Shown: piece by piece, positions 56,188-64,000 of the stretch
Numbering within the stretch: position 1 is the stretch's first letter
Layout of the letters: the number at the start of each line of letters is the position of its first letter
Origin: Nocardia rhamnosiphila NBRC 108938
Lineage (GTDB): Bacteria; Actinomycetota; Actinomycetes; Mycobacteriales; Mycobacteriaceae
Length of the DNA stretch: 64,000 nt
Direction of reading: 5' to 3'
Assembly (NCBI RefSeq): GCF_000720425.1
Contig: NZ_JOAJ01000001.1
Location: 1,674,001 to 1,738,000 of the forward strand
The notes under the pieces: generated by a model
Told to the model about the DNA's origin: nothing
What the model saw: the letters and a program-made list of their open reading frames with translations, nothing else
The model's database searches: none
Program-made: the position numbers and the translations under genes

Positions 56188-56685
56188 ATGCCCGCCACCC
56201 CGAAACCCGCCGCGATCCGGCAGCCCGGCGATGCCGAGACACTGCGTACCGAATCGGTCACCATGCGGCTGCTCGTCGATGCCGAAGAGGCGCACGGCAC
56301 GGTGAGCACCCTGGAGGTCACCATGGACCGCGGCGCCGACGGCGCGACACCGCACTTCCACACCCTGTCCGACGAGCTCTTCTACGTCGCCGACGGCGAA
56401 CTGCAGCTCATGACCGGGGACCGGATCCTCACCGTCGGCGCGGGCGGCGTCGCCGTCGTCCCGAAGACGACCGTCCACGCCTTCGGCGCCACCCCCGACA
56501 GCGGAGCGCGCATCCTGATCGCCCTCATGCCCGGCGTCCAGCGTTTCGGTTACTTCCGGCTGCTCGAGCGGATCGCGCGCGGCGAGGCCACCCTGGACGA
56601 ACTCGCCGCGTCCCAGGACGAATACGACAACCACTTCGTCGACGCGCCCCGATGGTGGCAGGAGCGCAACGCCCAGCGACGCTGA
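56188..56685 (+). CDS. Cupin-domain protein
   Basis: A 165-residue protein with one cupin barrel. Motif 1 reads GATPHFHTLSDELFYVADGELQL (two His and a Glu as metal ligands); motif 2 is PKTTVHAFGATPDSGARIL with the last His. A helical C-terminal extension of about 50 residues follows (RLLERIARGEATLDELAASQ), as in quercetinase-like small dioxygenases. ATG 56188 has AAGGAG (56177-56182) upstream. It shares the MarR dyad and is followed after 39 bp by a thioesterase gene. Probable detoxification or phenolic-compound response; substrate unknown. Confidence 0.9.
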   Translation: MPATPKPAAIRQPGDAETLRTESVTMRLLVDAEEAHGTVSTLEVTMDRGADGATPHFHTLSDELFYVADGELQLMTGDRILTVGAGGVAVVPKTTVHAFGATPDSGARILIALMPGVQRFGYFRLLERIARGEATLDELAASQDEYDNHFVDAPRWWQERNAQRR

Positions 56686-56724
56686 ACCGGGAACAACCCT
56701 GCCCCGCGGTGGGTTCGCACCGCT

Positions 56725-57141
56725 ATGACCTTCTCCGTCCCCGTAACCGTCCGCGGCTACGAACTCGATGTCCAAGGCCATGTCAATCAGGCGGTCTACC
56801 TGCAGTACGCCGAACACGCCCGCTGGGAGTTCCTGCTCGCCGCGGGCCTGCAGGCGGACAAACTGGCGGCGGCACGGGTGGGACCGGTGGTTCTGGAGAG
56901 CACCATCAAGTATCGGCGGGAGCTGCGCGGCGGGGACGAATTCCGGGTCACCTGCGCTTTCGAATGGGGCAGCGGGAAGACCTATCGCATCCGGCAGGAG
57001 ATGATCCGCACCGACGGCAGCCTCTCCGCCGAGGTGTCGGTGGTCGGCGGCCTGCTGGATCTGGACGCTCGCCGATTGGTCGCCGATCCGCCCGGCCGGT
57101 TCCGTGAACTGGCCACGAATCCGGACATGCTCGGACTCTGA
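56725..57141 (+). CDS. Hotdog-fold acyl-CoA thioesterase (YbgC / 4-HBT type)
   Basis: A 138-residue thioesterase. The catalytic motif YELDVQGHVNQAVYLQYAEHARWEFL (the D-x-x-G-H-x-N core) sits at residues 11-36, followed by LESTIKYRRELRGGDEFRV and the central strand SGKTYRIRQEMI. Length and motif match single-domain YbgC-like enzymes that hydrolyse short or aromatic acyl-CoA. It lies 39 bp after the cupin gene on the same strand, so it is probably under the same MarR control. Start ATG 56725 lacks a strong ribosome site. Confidence 0.9.
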   Translation: MTFSVPVTVRGYELDVQGHVNQAVYLQYAEHARWEFLLAAGLQADKLAAARVGPVVLESTIKYRRELRGGDEFRVTCAFEWGSGKTYRIRQEMIRTDGSLSAEVSVVGGLLDLDARRLVADPPGRFRELATNPDMLGL

Positions 57142-57286
57142 CCATCGGGGCCGCCACGACGGCACACGGTCCCGGCCGGCACAGCTACCGGACAGCCTCC
57201 GCCGCAGAACAATCTGCGGAAGCGAGATCAGGTATCCGAACAGCGGAAATCCGGCGATATCGGCTTCTGGAGCCGCCGCGCGGCGT

Positions 57287-57292
57287 TATGAT
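57287..57292 (+). promoter_or_regulatory. -10 element of the ATP-grasp unit
   Basis: TATGAT (57287-57292) is a near-perfect -10 hexamer in the 201-bp gap before the candidate precursor gene. Transcription would start near 57299, giving a leader of about 44 nt. No good -35 was seen. Confidence 0.5.
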
Positions 57293-57342
57293 CCGGACGC
57301 GCTCGGGTCGTGGCACACCGCCGGCAAGATCGGAGAACCCAG

Positions 57343-57783
57343 ATGACCGATGCCCTCCACCTCCTCGAGACCCCCGAACGCGGTGCGGTCGCCACTCTCA
57401 ACGGTGTCCTGGTCGGTGAATCCGACCGGGAGATCCGAGTTCGGGTGGCCGACGGAACGTGGACCTTCTGTCGCGACGATGTCCTGGCGATCCGGTTCGT
57501 CGACGAGTGCGCCACCGGCCGGCGCGTGCACGTGGACATCCGGCCCGGCGTCACGGCCGATTTCACCCGCCGTCTCCGTATCGAGGTGGCGGAGCGGCCG
57601 ATGACCCTGGCGGCGCCGCCGTCCGAGGCCTTCGGTGACCGGCAGCTGCGCCATCTCACCGAATCCTGGGCCCGGCGACTCGACCTCGCCGGCACCCCCG
57701 AATTCCCCGCGACGTTCACCTGCGCCCAGACCAGGTCGCGCAACACCAGCGACGACGGCGTCCACAGCGACAGCTTCGACTGA
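57343..57783 (+). CDS. Candidate graspetide precursor or maturase partner
   Basis: A 146-residue protein not matched to any known family. Residues 1-95 look like a small beta-rich domain (GAVATLNGVLVGESDREIRV, then GTWTFCRDDVLAIRFVDE). A helical stretch (LRHLTESWARRLDL) leads to a tail TCAQTRSRNTSDDGVHSDSFD rich in Ser, Thr and Asp. Such a hydroxyl-plus-acid tail is what ATP-grasp maturases crosslink in graspetides. ATG 57343 has GGAGAA upstream; the maturase gene begins 12 bp after its stop, so the two are one operon. At 146 aa it is longer than usual precursors, so the N-terminal domain would be an unusual leader, or the protein is an accessory factor. Confidence 0.55.
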   Translation: MTDALHLLETPERGAVATLNGVLVGESDREIRVRVADGTWTFCRDDVLAIRFVDECATGRRVHVDIRPGVTADFTRRLRIEVAERPMTLAAPPSEAFGDRQLRHLTESWARRLDLAGTPEFPATFTCAQTRSRNTSDDGVHSDSFD

Positions 57784-57795
57784 ACGGCGGGCGCG

Positions 57796-58758
57796 ATGAG
57801 CACCCTGGAGGCCCGCGGGGTCCTCATCGTCTCCGAGGCCGACGATCTGCACGCCACGGCCATGGTGGCGACCCTGCGCGAACAGCACGCCATGACGCCG
57901 CTCCGCGTGGATCTGCGTGATTTCCCGCGCGAGCCGGGCAGTTTCCGGCTCGGGGCGGCCGCGGTCGAACGGTCACTGGCGGGCCTGGACGACCTGGACG
58001 AGGTCGGATCCGTCTGGTGGCGGCGCCCGCACCCGAGCTCGGTCCCGGCCGGGGTGCGCGCCGACGACAACGCCTACCGCCAGGCCGAATGCGACGCTTT
58101 CGTCCAGGGCCTGCTGTGGTCGCTGGGCGCCCAGTGGATCAACGATCCGGGCAACGACCGGATCGCCCATCGCAAGATCGTGCAACTCGATACCGCGCGG
58201 CGGGCCGGCTGCGCGGTCCCGGACACACTGGTCACCAACGATCCGGACGAGGCACGCGATTTCATCGAAACCTGCGATAGTCGTGTGGTTTTCAAACGGA
58301 CCGGCACCTCCCGCGCCGAATTCTCCGAAACCCGGCTGGTCGGGACCGCCGATCTGGACCGGCTCGGCAGTATCCGCTGGGCGCCCACCACCTTCCAGCG
58401 CTATATCGATCCGGAATGCGATCTGCGAGTGGTGTGGGTGGACGGGCAGGAGTGGGCGGTGCGCATCGATTCCCGGGCCGGGGCCGGACGCGTCGACTCC
58501 CGGCTGGACACCTCGGTCGATTTCGTTCCGACCCTGCTACCGGCCGCCGTCAGCAAATCGCTGGCGACGCTGATGGGCACGCTGGGACTGAGTTTCGGCG
58601 TCCTGGATCTCCGAGTGGGCCTCGACGGCGAGTACTACTTCCTCGAGGTCAACCCGCAGGGGCAATTCGCCTATCTCGAGATCAAGACCGGGCTGCCGAT
58701 TTTCACCAGTCTCGCCAACCTCCTGGTGTACGGGGACGGGGCCGTATCCGGCTGGTGA
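57796..58758 (+). CDS. ATP-grasp peptide maturase-like enzyme (MvdD/TgmB type)
   Basis: A 320-residue ATP-grasp ligase. The N-terminal domain has VWWRRPHPSSVPAGV and WSLGAQWINDPGNDRIAHRKIVQL, both typical of MvdC/MvdD and TgmB graspetide maturases (the WWRRP and INxP elements). VVFKRTGTSRAEF is the ATP-binding lysine strand, YIDPECDLRVVWVDGQEWAVRI the central sheet, and FLEVNPQGQFAYLE the Mg-binding E-x-N-P-x-G-Q motif diagnostic of this subfamily. It would form ester or amide crosslinks between side chains of a peptide. The gene 12 bp upstream is the only candidate substrate nearby. No transporter or protease gene is adjacent. Confidence 0.85.
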   Translation: MSTLEARGVLIVSEADDLHATAMVATLREQHAMTPLRVDLRDFPREPGSFRLGAAAVERSLAGLDDLDEVGSVWWRRPHPSSVPAGVRADDNAYRQAECDAFVQGLLWSLGAQWINDPGNDRIAHRKIVQLDTARRAGCAVPDTLVTNDPDEARDFIETCDSRVVFKRTGTSRAEFSETRLVGTADLDRLGSIRWAPTTFQRYIDPECDLRVVWVDGQEWAVRIDSRAGAGRVDSRLDTSVDFVPTLLPAAVSKSLATLMGTLGLSFGVLDLRVGLDGEYYFLEVNPQGQFAYLEIKTGLPIFTSLANLLVYGDGAVSGW

Positions 58759-58790
58759 GTATCGCCACCGACCGATCCACACGCGGCCAC

Positions 58791-58820
58791 CCGCCGCCGG
58801 GCGTATCGTCCCGGCGGCGG
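58791..58820. terminator. Bidirectional terminator hairpin
   Basis: CCGCCGCCGGG (58791-58801) pairs perfectly with CCCGGCGGCGG (58810-58820) around an eight-base loop, between the converging ATP-grasp and Rv1473A-like genes. Confidence 0.75.
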
Positions 58821-58840
58821 AGCCTGCGGATACGATGCGG

Positions 58841-59074
58841 CTAGCGGGATTTACGGCGGTTTGCACCGCCGCGGCTGCGGAGCTGCACATGCGACTCCGT
58901 CAGCACATTGTGGATGAACCCGTAGGAGCGCCCGGTCGCACGTGCCAGCGACCGGATACTCGCCCCCGCCTCGTATTGCTTCTTCAACTGGGTTTGCAGG
59001 CGATCCCGTGACTTACCCGTGACCCGGGTGCCCTTGCCCAATGTGCTCTTGCTCTGTACCGGCCTGTCGCCCAT
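58841..59074 (-). CDS. Small helix-turn-helix protein (Rv1473A-like)
   Basis: A 77-residue basic protein. ATG 59074 has GAGGAAG upstream; the longer frame to 59137 is less likely. The N-terminal third is basic and probably flexible (KSTLGKGTRVTGKSRDRL). A helix-turn-helix follows (GASIRSLARATGRSYGFIHNVL) and the end is Arg-rich. Size and location beside the ABC-F gene match Rv1473A of M. tuberculosis. It begins 82 bp after the ABC-F stop on the same strand, so it may share that transcript. Target genes unknown. Confidence 0.85.
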   Translation of the reverse strand: MGDRPVQSKSTLGKGTRVTGKSRDRLQTQLKKQYEAGASIRSLARATGRSYGFIHNVLTESHVQLRSRGGANRRKSR

Positions 59075-59156
59075 GGCTTCCTCCGAGTCGCCGAGCAGCG
59101 TCACTCTCAGGCTAAGCACTCGGCGACCATCCGGCAATGAGTTCTTGTGATGAAAC

Positions 59157-60788
<1,632 letters not shown>

Positions 60789-60981
60789 AGATATCTCCTA
60801 GGAAACACGGGTTGGGGGCAGCGGCCCGGTGCGCCCGACAGTGGGCCCATCCACCGATCATCGGATGTCTCCGGACACGGAACCACTGATTTTACCCGGA
60901 CCACGACACTGCCCCGTCCCCGGCGGCCGGGGTGATCCGCGCCCGCCGGGGTCACAGGTGAGCACGGTAACGTGCCCGGAT

Positions 60982-61746
60982 ATGAGCACCGATCTGTTGG
61001 GCAAGAGCGCGCTGGTCTCCGGAGCCAGCCGCGGTATCGGCTACGCGGTGGCCGCCGAGCTGCTGAGCCGGGGCGCGAATGTGCTGATCACCGCGCGCAA
61101 GGCCGAACCACTGGAGAAGGCGGCCGCCGAACTGCGGGCGCTGGGACACCAGGGCGAGGTCGTCGCCCTGGCCGGTAATTCCGGCGACGACGAGGCACGT
61201 GCCGCCGCGGTGCAGCGCGCGGTCACGGAGTTCGGGTCGCTGGACATCCTGATCAACAACACCGGGATCAACCCGGTGTACGGCGCGCTGATGGAAGCCG
61301 ATCTGGACGCGGTGCGCAAGATCTTCGATGTGAACGTCGTGGCCGCGCTCGGCTACATCCAGCAGGCGTACAAGGCGTGGATGGGCGAGCACGGCGGCGC
61401 CGTGGTGAACGTGGCCAGCGTGGCCGGTATCCGCTCCACCGGCGTCATCGCGGCGTATGGCGCCTCCAAGGCCGCGCTGATCCGGCTCACCGAGGAGCTG
61501 GCCTGGCAGCTGGGCCCGAAGATCCGGGTCAACGCGGTGGCGCCCGGCGTGGTGAAGACCAGTTTCGCCGACGCGCTGTACTCGGCGGACGAGGAGGCTG
61601 CCGCGCAGGTGTACCCGATGAAGCGGCTCGGGTCGCCGGAGGACGTGGCGCGGCTGATCGCGTTCCTGGCCTCCGATCAGGCGGCGTGGATCACGGGCGA
61701 GACGGTGCGGGTCGACGGCGGGCTGCTGTCGACCGGCGGTATCTGA
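60982..61746 (+). CDS. Short-chain dehydrogenase/reductase
   Basis: A 254-residue classical SDR. Motifs are VSGASRGIGYAVAAELL (cofactor), ILINNTGINPVYG (NNxG), NVASVAGIRSTG (catalytic Ser), AAYGASKAALIRL (Tyr and Lys) and VAPGVVKTSFAD. It resembles FabG-like enzymes with the C-terminal VDGG motif (RVDGGLLSTGG), but the substrate is not evident; FabG of FAS-II is already present as fabG1. ATG 60982 follows TAACGT (60968-60973) by eight bases and may be leaderless. A strong terminator follows the gene. Confidence 0.92.
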   Translation: MSTDLLGKSALVSGASRGIGYAVAAELLSRGANVLITARKAEPLEKAAAELRALGHQGEVVALAGNSGDDEARAAAVQRAVTEFGSLDILINNTGINPVYGALMEADLDAVRKIFDVNVVAALGYIQQAYKAWMGEHGGAVVNVASVAGIRSTGVIAAYGASKAALIRLTEELAWQLGPKIRVNAVAPGVVKTSFADALYSADEEAAAQVYPMKRLGSPEDVARLIAFLASDQAAWITGETVRVDGGLLSTGGI

Positions 61747-61756
61747 ATCGATCGAG

Positions 61757-61790
61757 GAGGGCCGGGGCAGTGGACACTGCCCCGGCCCTC
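61757..61790. terminator. 16-bp bidirectional terminator hairpin
   Basis: GAGGGCCGGGGCAGTG (61757-61772) pairs perfectly with CACTGCCCCGGCCCTC (61775-61790); a loop of four or more bases forms if the top pairs open. It lies between the convergent SDR and thioesterase genes. Confidence 0.85.
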
Positions 61791-61821
61791 GCTGTTCTAC
61801 CGGCCCCGGGCCGGCTCGTGT

Positions 61822-62268
61822 TCAGGAGCGATGGGGCAGATTCTGCAACCGGACCTGGCCGCGTGCGACCGGCCGCCCGTCCTCGTCGGTGACCACCACC
61901 TGCCACAGCTGCTGCAGACCGCCCCGGTGCAGCGGCGTGGCCTCGGCAGTCAGTTTCCCATCGCGCACCGCACGCAGGAAATCGGTGTTGTTGTTGACCC
62001 CGACCACCACGCCGCGCTCGCCGTACCAGGCGGCGCCGCCGGTGCTGGCCAGGGTTTCCACCACGGTGCACAGCACCCCGCCGTTCTGGATACCGGCCGG
62101 CTGATGCAGCTGCGGCGTGACAGTCCATTCACCGCGGACACGGTCGGGTCCGAGCTCGGTCACGCGCAGACCCATCAGATCCGCGAAAGTCCCCTTGCTG
62201 ACCTCGTTGAGTTGTTCGGCGCTGAGATCGGCCATCGACATCGGGGGGCGGGTCTGCTGTTCGGTCAT
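61822..62268 (-). CDS. PaaI-type hotdog thioesterase
   Basis: A 148-residue hotdog protein. The PaaI/YiiD-type motif LHQPAGIQNGGVLCTVVETLAS holds the catalytic region (H-x-x-x-x-x-x-G-G followed by the acidic residue in VET), and GVNNNTDFLRAVRDGKL and GRPVARGQVRLQNL complete the fold. Such enzymes cleave phenylacetyl- or medium-chain acyl-CoA. The N-terminal 15 residues are polar and dispensable-looking. ATG 62268 has a weak ribosome site. The gene is separated from the next leftward gene by a terminator hairpin and an iron-box-like sequence. Confidence 0.88.
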   Translation of the reverse strand: MTEQQTRPPMSMADLSAEQLNEVSKGTFADLMGLRVTELGPDRVRGEWTVTPQLHQPAGIQNGGVLCTVVETLASTGGAAWYGERGVVVGVNNNTDFLRAVRDGKLTAEATPLHRGGLQQLWQVVVTDEDGRPVARGQVRLQNLPHRS

Positions 62269-62334
62269 GGCTCCACGATCGCATGCAGGCCCGCGGCGGG
62301 GAGCACGGGCCGGTGGTCGAGCGGCGGAAAGTGA

Positions 62335-62369
62335 GCGGCGGACCCCACCTCGAAGGTGGAGTCCGCCGC
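62335..62369 (-). terminator. Terminator of the iron-box gene
   Basis: GCGGCGGACCCCACCT (62335-62350) pairs with AGGTGGAGTCCGCCGC (62354-62369) at 15 of 16 positions around a three-base loop. It lies 86 bp downstream of the stop at 62455. Confidence 0.75.
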
Positions 62370-62435
62370 AGGCATTGGATCGGGGGTCACCGCAGCCCTC
62401 GGGACTCTCGCGCGATCCGTACGCCGCCTCTGACT

Positions 62436-62454
62436 ATAGGGCAGGCTTACCTAA
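62436..62454. promoter_or_regulatory. IdeR/DtxR-like iron box 2
   Basis: The 19-bp sequence 62436-62454 (ATAGGGCAGGCTTACCTAA) matches the IdeR consensus TTAGGTTAGSCTAACCTAA at 15 positions. It abuts the stop codon of the gene at 62455 and lies 168 bp before the thioesterase start, so it may control that gene or be fortuitous. Confidence 0.45.
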
Positions 62455-63162
62455 CTAGGCAACACGTTGGGCACGCCGGATCGCCATACCGCGCTCCTCC
62501 AGCGCCATCAGCAGCCCCTGCCCCCGGCGCGCACCCGCCACGGGATCGGTCCGGGCCAGGTCCGGAACGTAAGTGGTGGCCCCGGAAACGGATTCGGCCA
62601 CCAGGGCCCAGAACCGGCGCGGGCCCAGTCCCGCACACCGCGCCAGCGCTCCCTGGATCAGCAGCAGCGAAGGTTCGCAGCGGTAGGCGAGCCACACCCA
62701 CATCGCCCGCTCGCACGGCAGGGAGACCACGCCGGGCGAGCCCTCCAACGGGTCGCCGGCCACCACCCGGATGGTGGTGTCGACCAGGCCCGTCCAGTCG
62801 ATACCGCCGTCGTTGTCGGTGTGGATCCACACATTCTCCAGCCCGGGGTCCCAGGCCCGGCCGTCGGCGACCCATAACGCGGCGACCCGGCCGAGCACGG
62901 CATGGATGAGTGCGGTGGCCACCACCTCCGAGGCGGCGGTCGCACTGATCATCTCCGCGGCGTGCCGTCGGTACATCAGGTCGATCCGGCCCTCACGCAG
63001 GCCCGTGGACAGCGCCCACCAGCGCCGTTTTCCTTGTTCGGCCATGGCCGCCGCGGCATAGACGCGGGGATGCTCCGGCTGCAGGGACCGTAACCGGGAA
63101 CACGCCGACCCGAATGCCGCCTCGCACGGACGGGGGATGCGCACAGTGGCGAGTTCGGACAT
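62455..63162 (-). CDS. Iron-box-controlled protein of unknown function (possible FhuF-like fold)
   Basis: A 235-residue soluble protein. The helical region YAAAAMAEQGKRRWWALST and AEMISATAASEVVATALIHAVLGRVAALW recall the helical scaffold of FhuF-like siderophore-iron reductases, but the CCx10CxxC iron-sulfur motif of FhuF is absent, so this is only a suggestion. Scattered cysteines occur (PCEAAFGSAC, LPCERAM, ARCAG). A conserved-looking NVWIHTDNDGGIDWTGL block sits in the middle. ATG 63162 has AGGAGG six bases upstream. An IdeR-like box lies 47-65 bp upstream, which supports a role in iron supply. Confidence 0.7.
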   Translation of the reverse strand: MSELATVRIPRPCEAAFGSACSRLRSLQPEHPRVYAAAAMAEQGKRRWWALSTGLREGRIDLMYRRHAAEMISATAASEVVATALIHAVLGRVAALWVADGRAWDPGLENVWIHTDNDGGIDWTGLVDTTIRVVAGDPLEGSPGVVSLPCERAMWVWLAYRCEPSLLLIQGALARCAGLGPRRFWALVAESVSGATTYVPDLARTDPVAGARRGQGLLMALEERGMAIRRAQRVA

Positions 63163-63208
63163 TCGAACCTCCTCGAGATCGGCGTCGCAGTTACGACCTG
63201 ATCGAAAG

Positions 63209-63227
63209 ATAGGTTAGCCTTACCAGA
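63209..63227. promoter_or_regulatory. IdeR/DtxR-like iron box 1
   Basis: The 19-bp sequence 63209-63227 (ATAGGTTAGCCTTACCAGA) matches the IdeR consensus TTAGGTTAGSCTAACCTAA at 15 positions, with the TAGGTTAGCCT core intact. It lies in the promoter of the gene starting at 63162. Confidence 0.75.
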
Positions 63228-63380
63228 CCTAGCAAGTATTTCTCTCCGGGAATGAAGTAACGGATCCGTGACACCCCCGGCCCGTCCGGCGTGTGCCGTG
63301 GCCGCTGGGGCGCGCTCGCCCCGCCCACCACGGGGCCGGCATTTCCGGTGTTCGACGGCCTATGACAATTCCCACGCGGT

Positions 63381-63397
63381 TACGACACCCTGTAGTA
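63381..63397. promoter_or_regulatory. BlaI/MecI-type operator
   Basis: TACGACA-CCC-TGTAGTA (63381-63397) is a dyad of the BlaI type (TACxACA/TGTxGTA). A second half-site TGTCGT (63406-63411) and TACGAC in inverse orientation near 63415-63422 may form another. The cluster ends just before the blaI start at 63432, fitting autorepression. Confidence 0.7.
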
Positions 63398-63431
63398 CGG
63401 CACAGTGTCGTTGGCGTCGTAAAATCAAAAG

Positions 63432-63809
63432 ATGGCTGGACTTGGTGAACTCGAGAAAGCGGTTATGGACCAACTGTGGTCGGCCGATGAACCACAAACG
63501 GTCCGGCAGGTGCACGAGGCCCTGTCGGCGCGCCGCGAACTCGCGTACACCACGGTGATGACCGTGCTGCAGCGTCTCGCGAAGAAGAATCTGGTGGTAC
63601 AGCGGCGCGACGACCGCGCCCACCGGTACGCTCCGGTACACACCCGCGACGAGCTGGTGGCCGGTCTCATGATGGATGCGCTACAGCAGGCCGACGAGGC
63701 CGGTAGCCGGGCCGCGGCCCTGGTGCACTTCGTGGAGCAGGTCGGCAAGGACGAGGCCGCGGCCCTACGGGACGCACTCGCTAAGCTCGAAGCAACCGAG
63801 GACAGATAG
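63432..63809 (+). CDS. blaI: BlaI/MecI/CopY-family repressor
   Basis: A 125-residue winged-helix repressor. The family core is LGELEKAVMDQLWSADEPQTVRQVHEAL, with YTTVMTVLQRLAKKNLVVQRRDDRAHRY (recognition helix and wing) and a C-terminal dimerisation helix pair. It resembles M. tuberculosis BlaI (Rv1846c), released from DNA by beta-lactams through cleavage by the BlaR1-like protease encoded next to it. ATG 63432. The operator at 63381-63397 lies directly upstream. Confidence 0.95.
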   Translation: MAGLGELEKAVMDQLWSADEPQTVRQVHEALSARRELAYTTVMTVLQRLAKKNLVVQRRDDRAHRYAPVHTRDELVAGLMMDALQQADEAGSRAAALVHFVEQVGKDEAAALRDALAKLEATEDR

Positions 63810-63861
63810 CCGCGCCGCAACGACCTCGGACCCTGGCCCCACAACGCAGTGAGCAGAGTCG

Positions 63862-64000
63862 ATGAACGCAGCAGCACCGGCCTTCGCCGTACTTGCCTTG
63901 CTTCTCGCCGGTCCCGTCCCGGAATCACTCAGCCGGGCGACCTGGACCTATCGTGTCCCGCGCGCCGCCCTGGTGCTCTGGCAGGCGATCGCGCTGGCCG
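63862..64000 (+). CDS. M56 (BlaR1-like) membrane metallopeptidase, N-terminal part
   Basis: Only the first 46 codons are inside the window. They encode a hydrophobic first helix (AAPAFAVLALLLAGPVP) and then RATWTYRVPRAALVLWQAIALA, as in the M56 peptidase Rv1845c that follows blaI in mycobacteria. ATG 63862, with a weak ribosome site, starts 52 bp after the blaI stop on the same strand. The zinc-binding HExxH motif would lie beyond the window, so the protease assignment rests on context and the N-terminus. Confidence 0.75.
   Translation, partial: MNAAAPAFAVLALLLAGPVPESLSRATWTYRVPRAALVLWQAIALA

Overview
The window comes from a high-GC, mycolic-acid-producing actinobacterium, most likely Nocardia or a close relative. 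It carries inhA and fabG1 next to a ferrochelatase with the actinobacterial C-terminal cysteine cluster, an antigen-85-type esterase, and a gene order close to the Mycobacterium tuberculosis Rv1473-Rv1496 block. Third codon positions are strongly GC-rich throughout and many starts are GTG. No rRNA, tRNA, insertion sequence, prophage or CRISPR array was recognised. All family assignments are by reading the translations, without database searches.

Layout. 1-5.6 kb: end of a flippase-like membrane protein, then a stress cluster of two universal stress proteins, an Rv2030c-like phosphoribosyltransferase/erythromycin-esterase fusion and a short Rv1733c-like membrane protein. 5.6-12.2 kb: antigen-85-type esterase, gnd, a D-aminoacylase-type amidohydrolase, and a divergent TetR/epimerase pair with three operators. 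12.3-16.5 kb: three DUF2236 (rubber-oxygenase-like) paralogues around a TetR gene, plus a frameshifted small gene; two promoters share the dyad TGATAG-N16-CTATCA. 16.6-27.3 kb: molybdopterin oxidoreductase, Gfo/Idh/MocA protein, YjbQ, sirtuin, MHYT protein, nucleoside hydrolase, metal-dependent hydrolase, and a TetR/flavin monooxygenase operon.

27.3-44.4 kb: methylmalonyl-CoA mutase operon (mutA-mutB-meaB), TVP38 protein, a sugar-type ABC system with a fused double permease and no ATPase, an SPFH/NfeD pair, DUF3097, an Rv1486c-like protein, a DUF35/lipid-transfer thiolase pair behind a KstR-like double site, and a protein that looks like an EF-G G domain stripped of its GTPase motifs. 44.5-55.6 kb: hemH, inhA, fabG1, the moxR-DUF58-VWA operon, an Rv1476-like gene, acn and its TetR regulator. 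The ripA/ripB peptidase genes found at this place in M. tuberculosis are absent. 55.6-64 kb: MarR/cupin/thioesterase unit with an 18-bp perfect dyad, a two-gene graspetide-like unit (ATP-grasp maturase plus candidate precursor), Rv1473A- and Rv1473-like genes, an SDR, a PaaI thioesterase, an iron-box-controlled orphan gene, and a blaI/blaR1-type pair cut by the window end.

The most interesting items are the ATP-grasp unit at 57.3-58.8 kb, the DUF2236 cluster with its shared operator, the EF-G-derived pseudo-GTPase at 43.7 kb, and the stacked hairpins between acn and its regulator.
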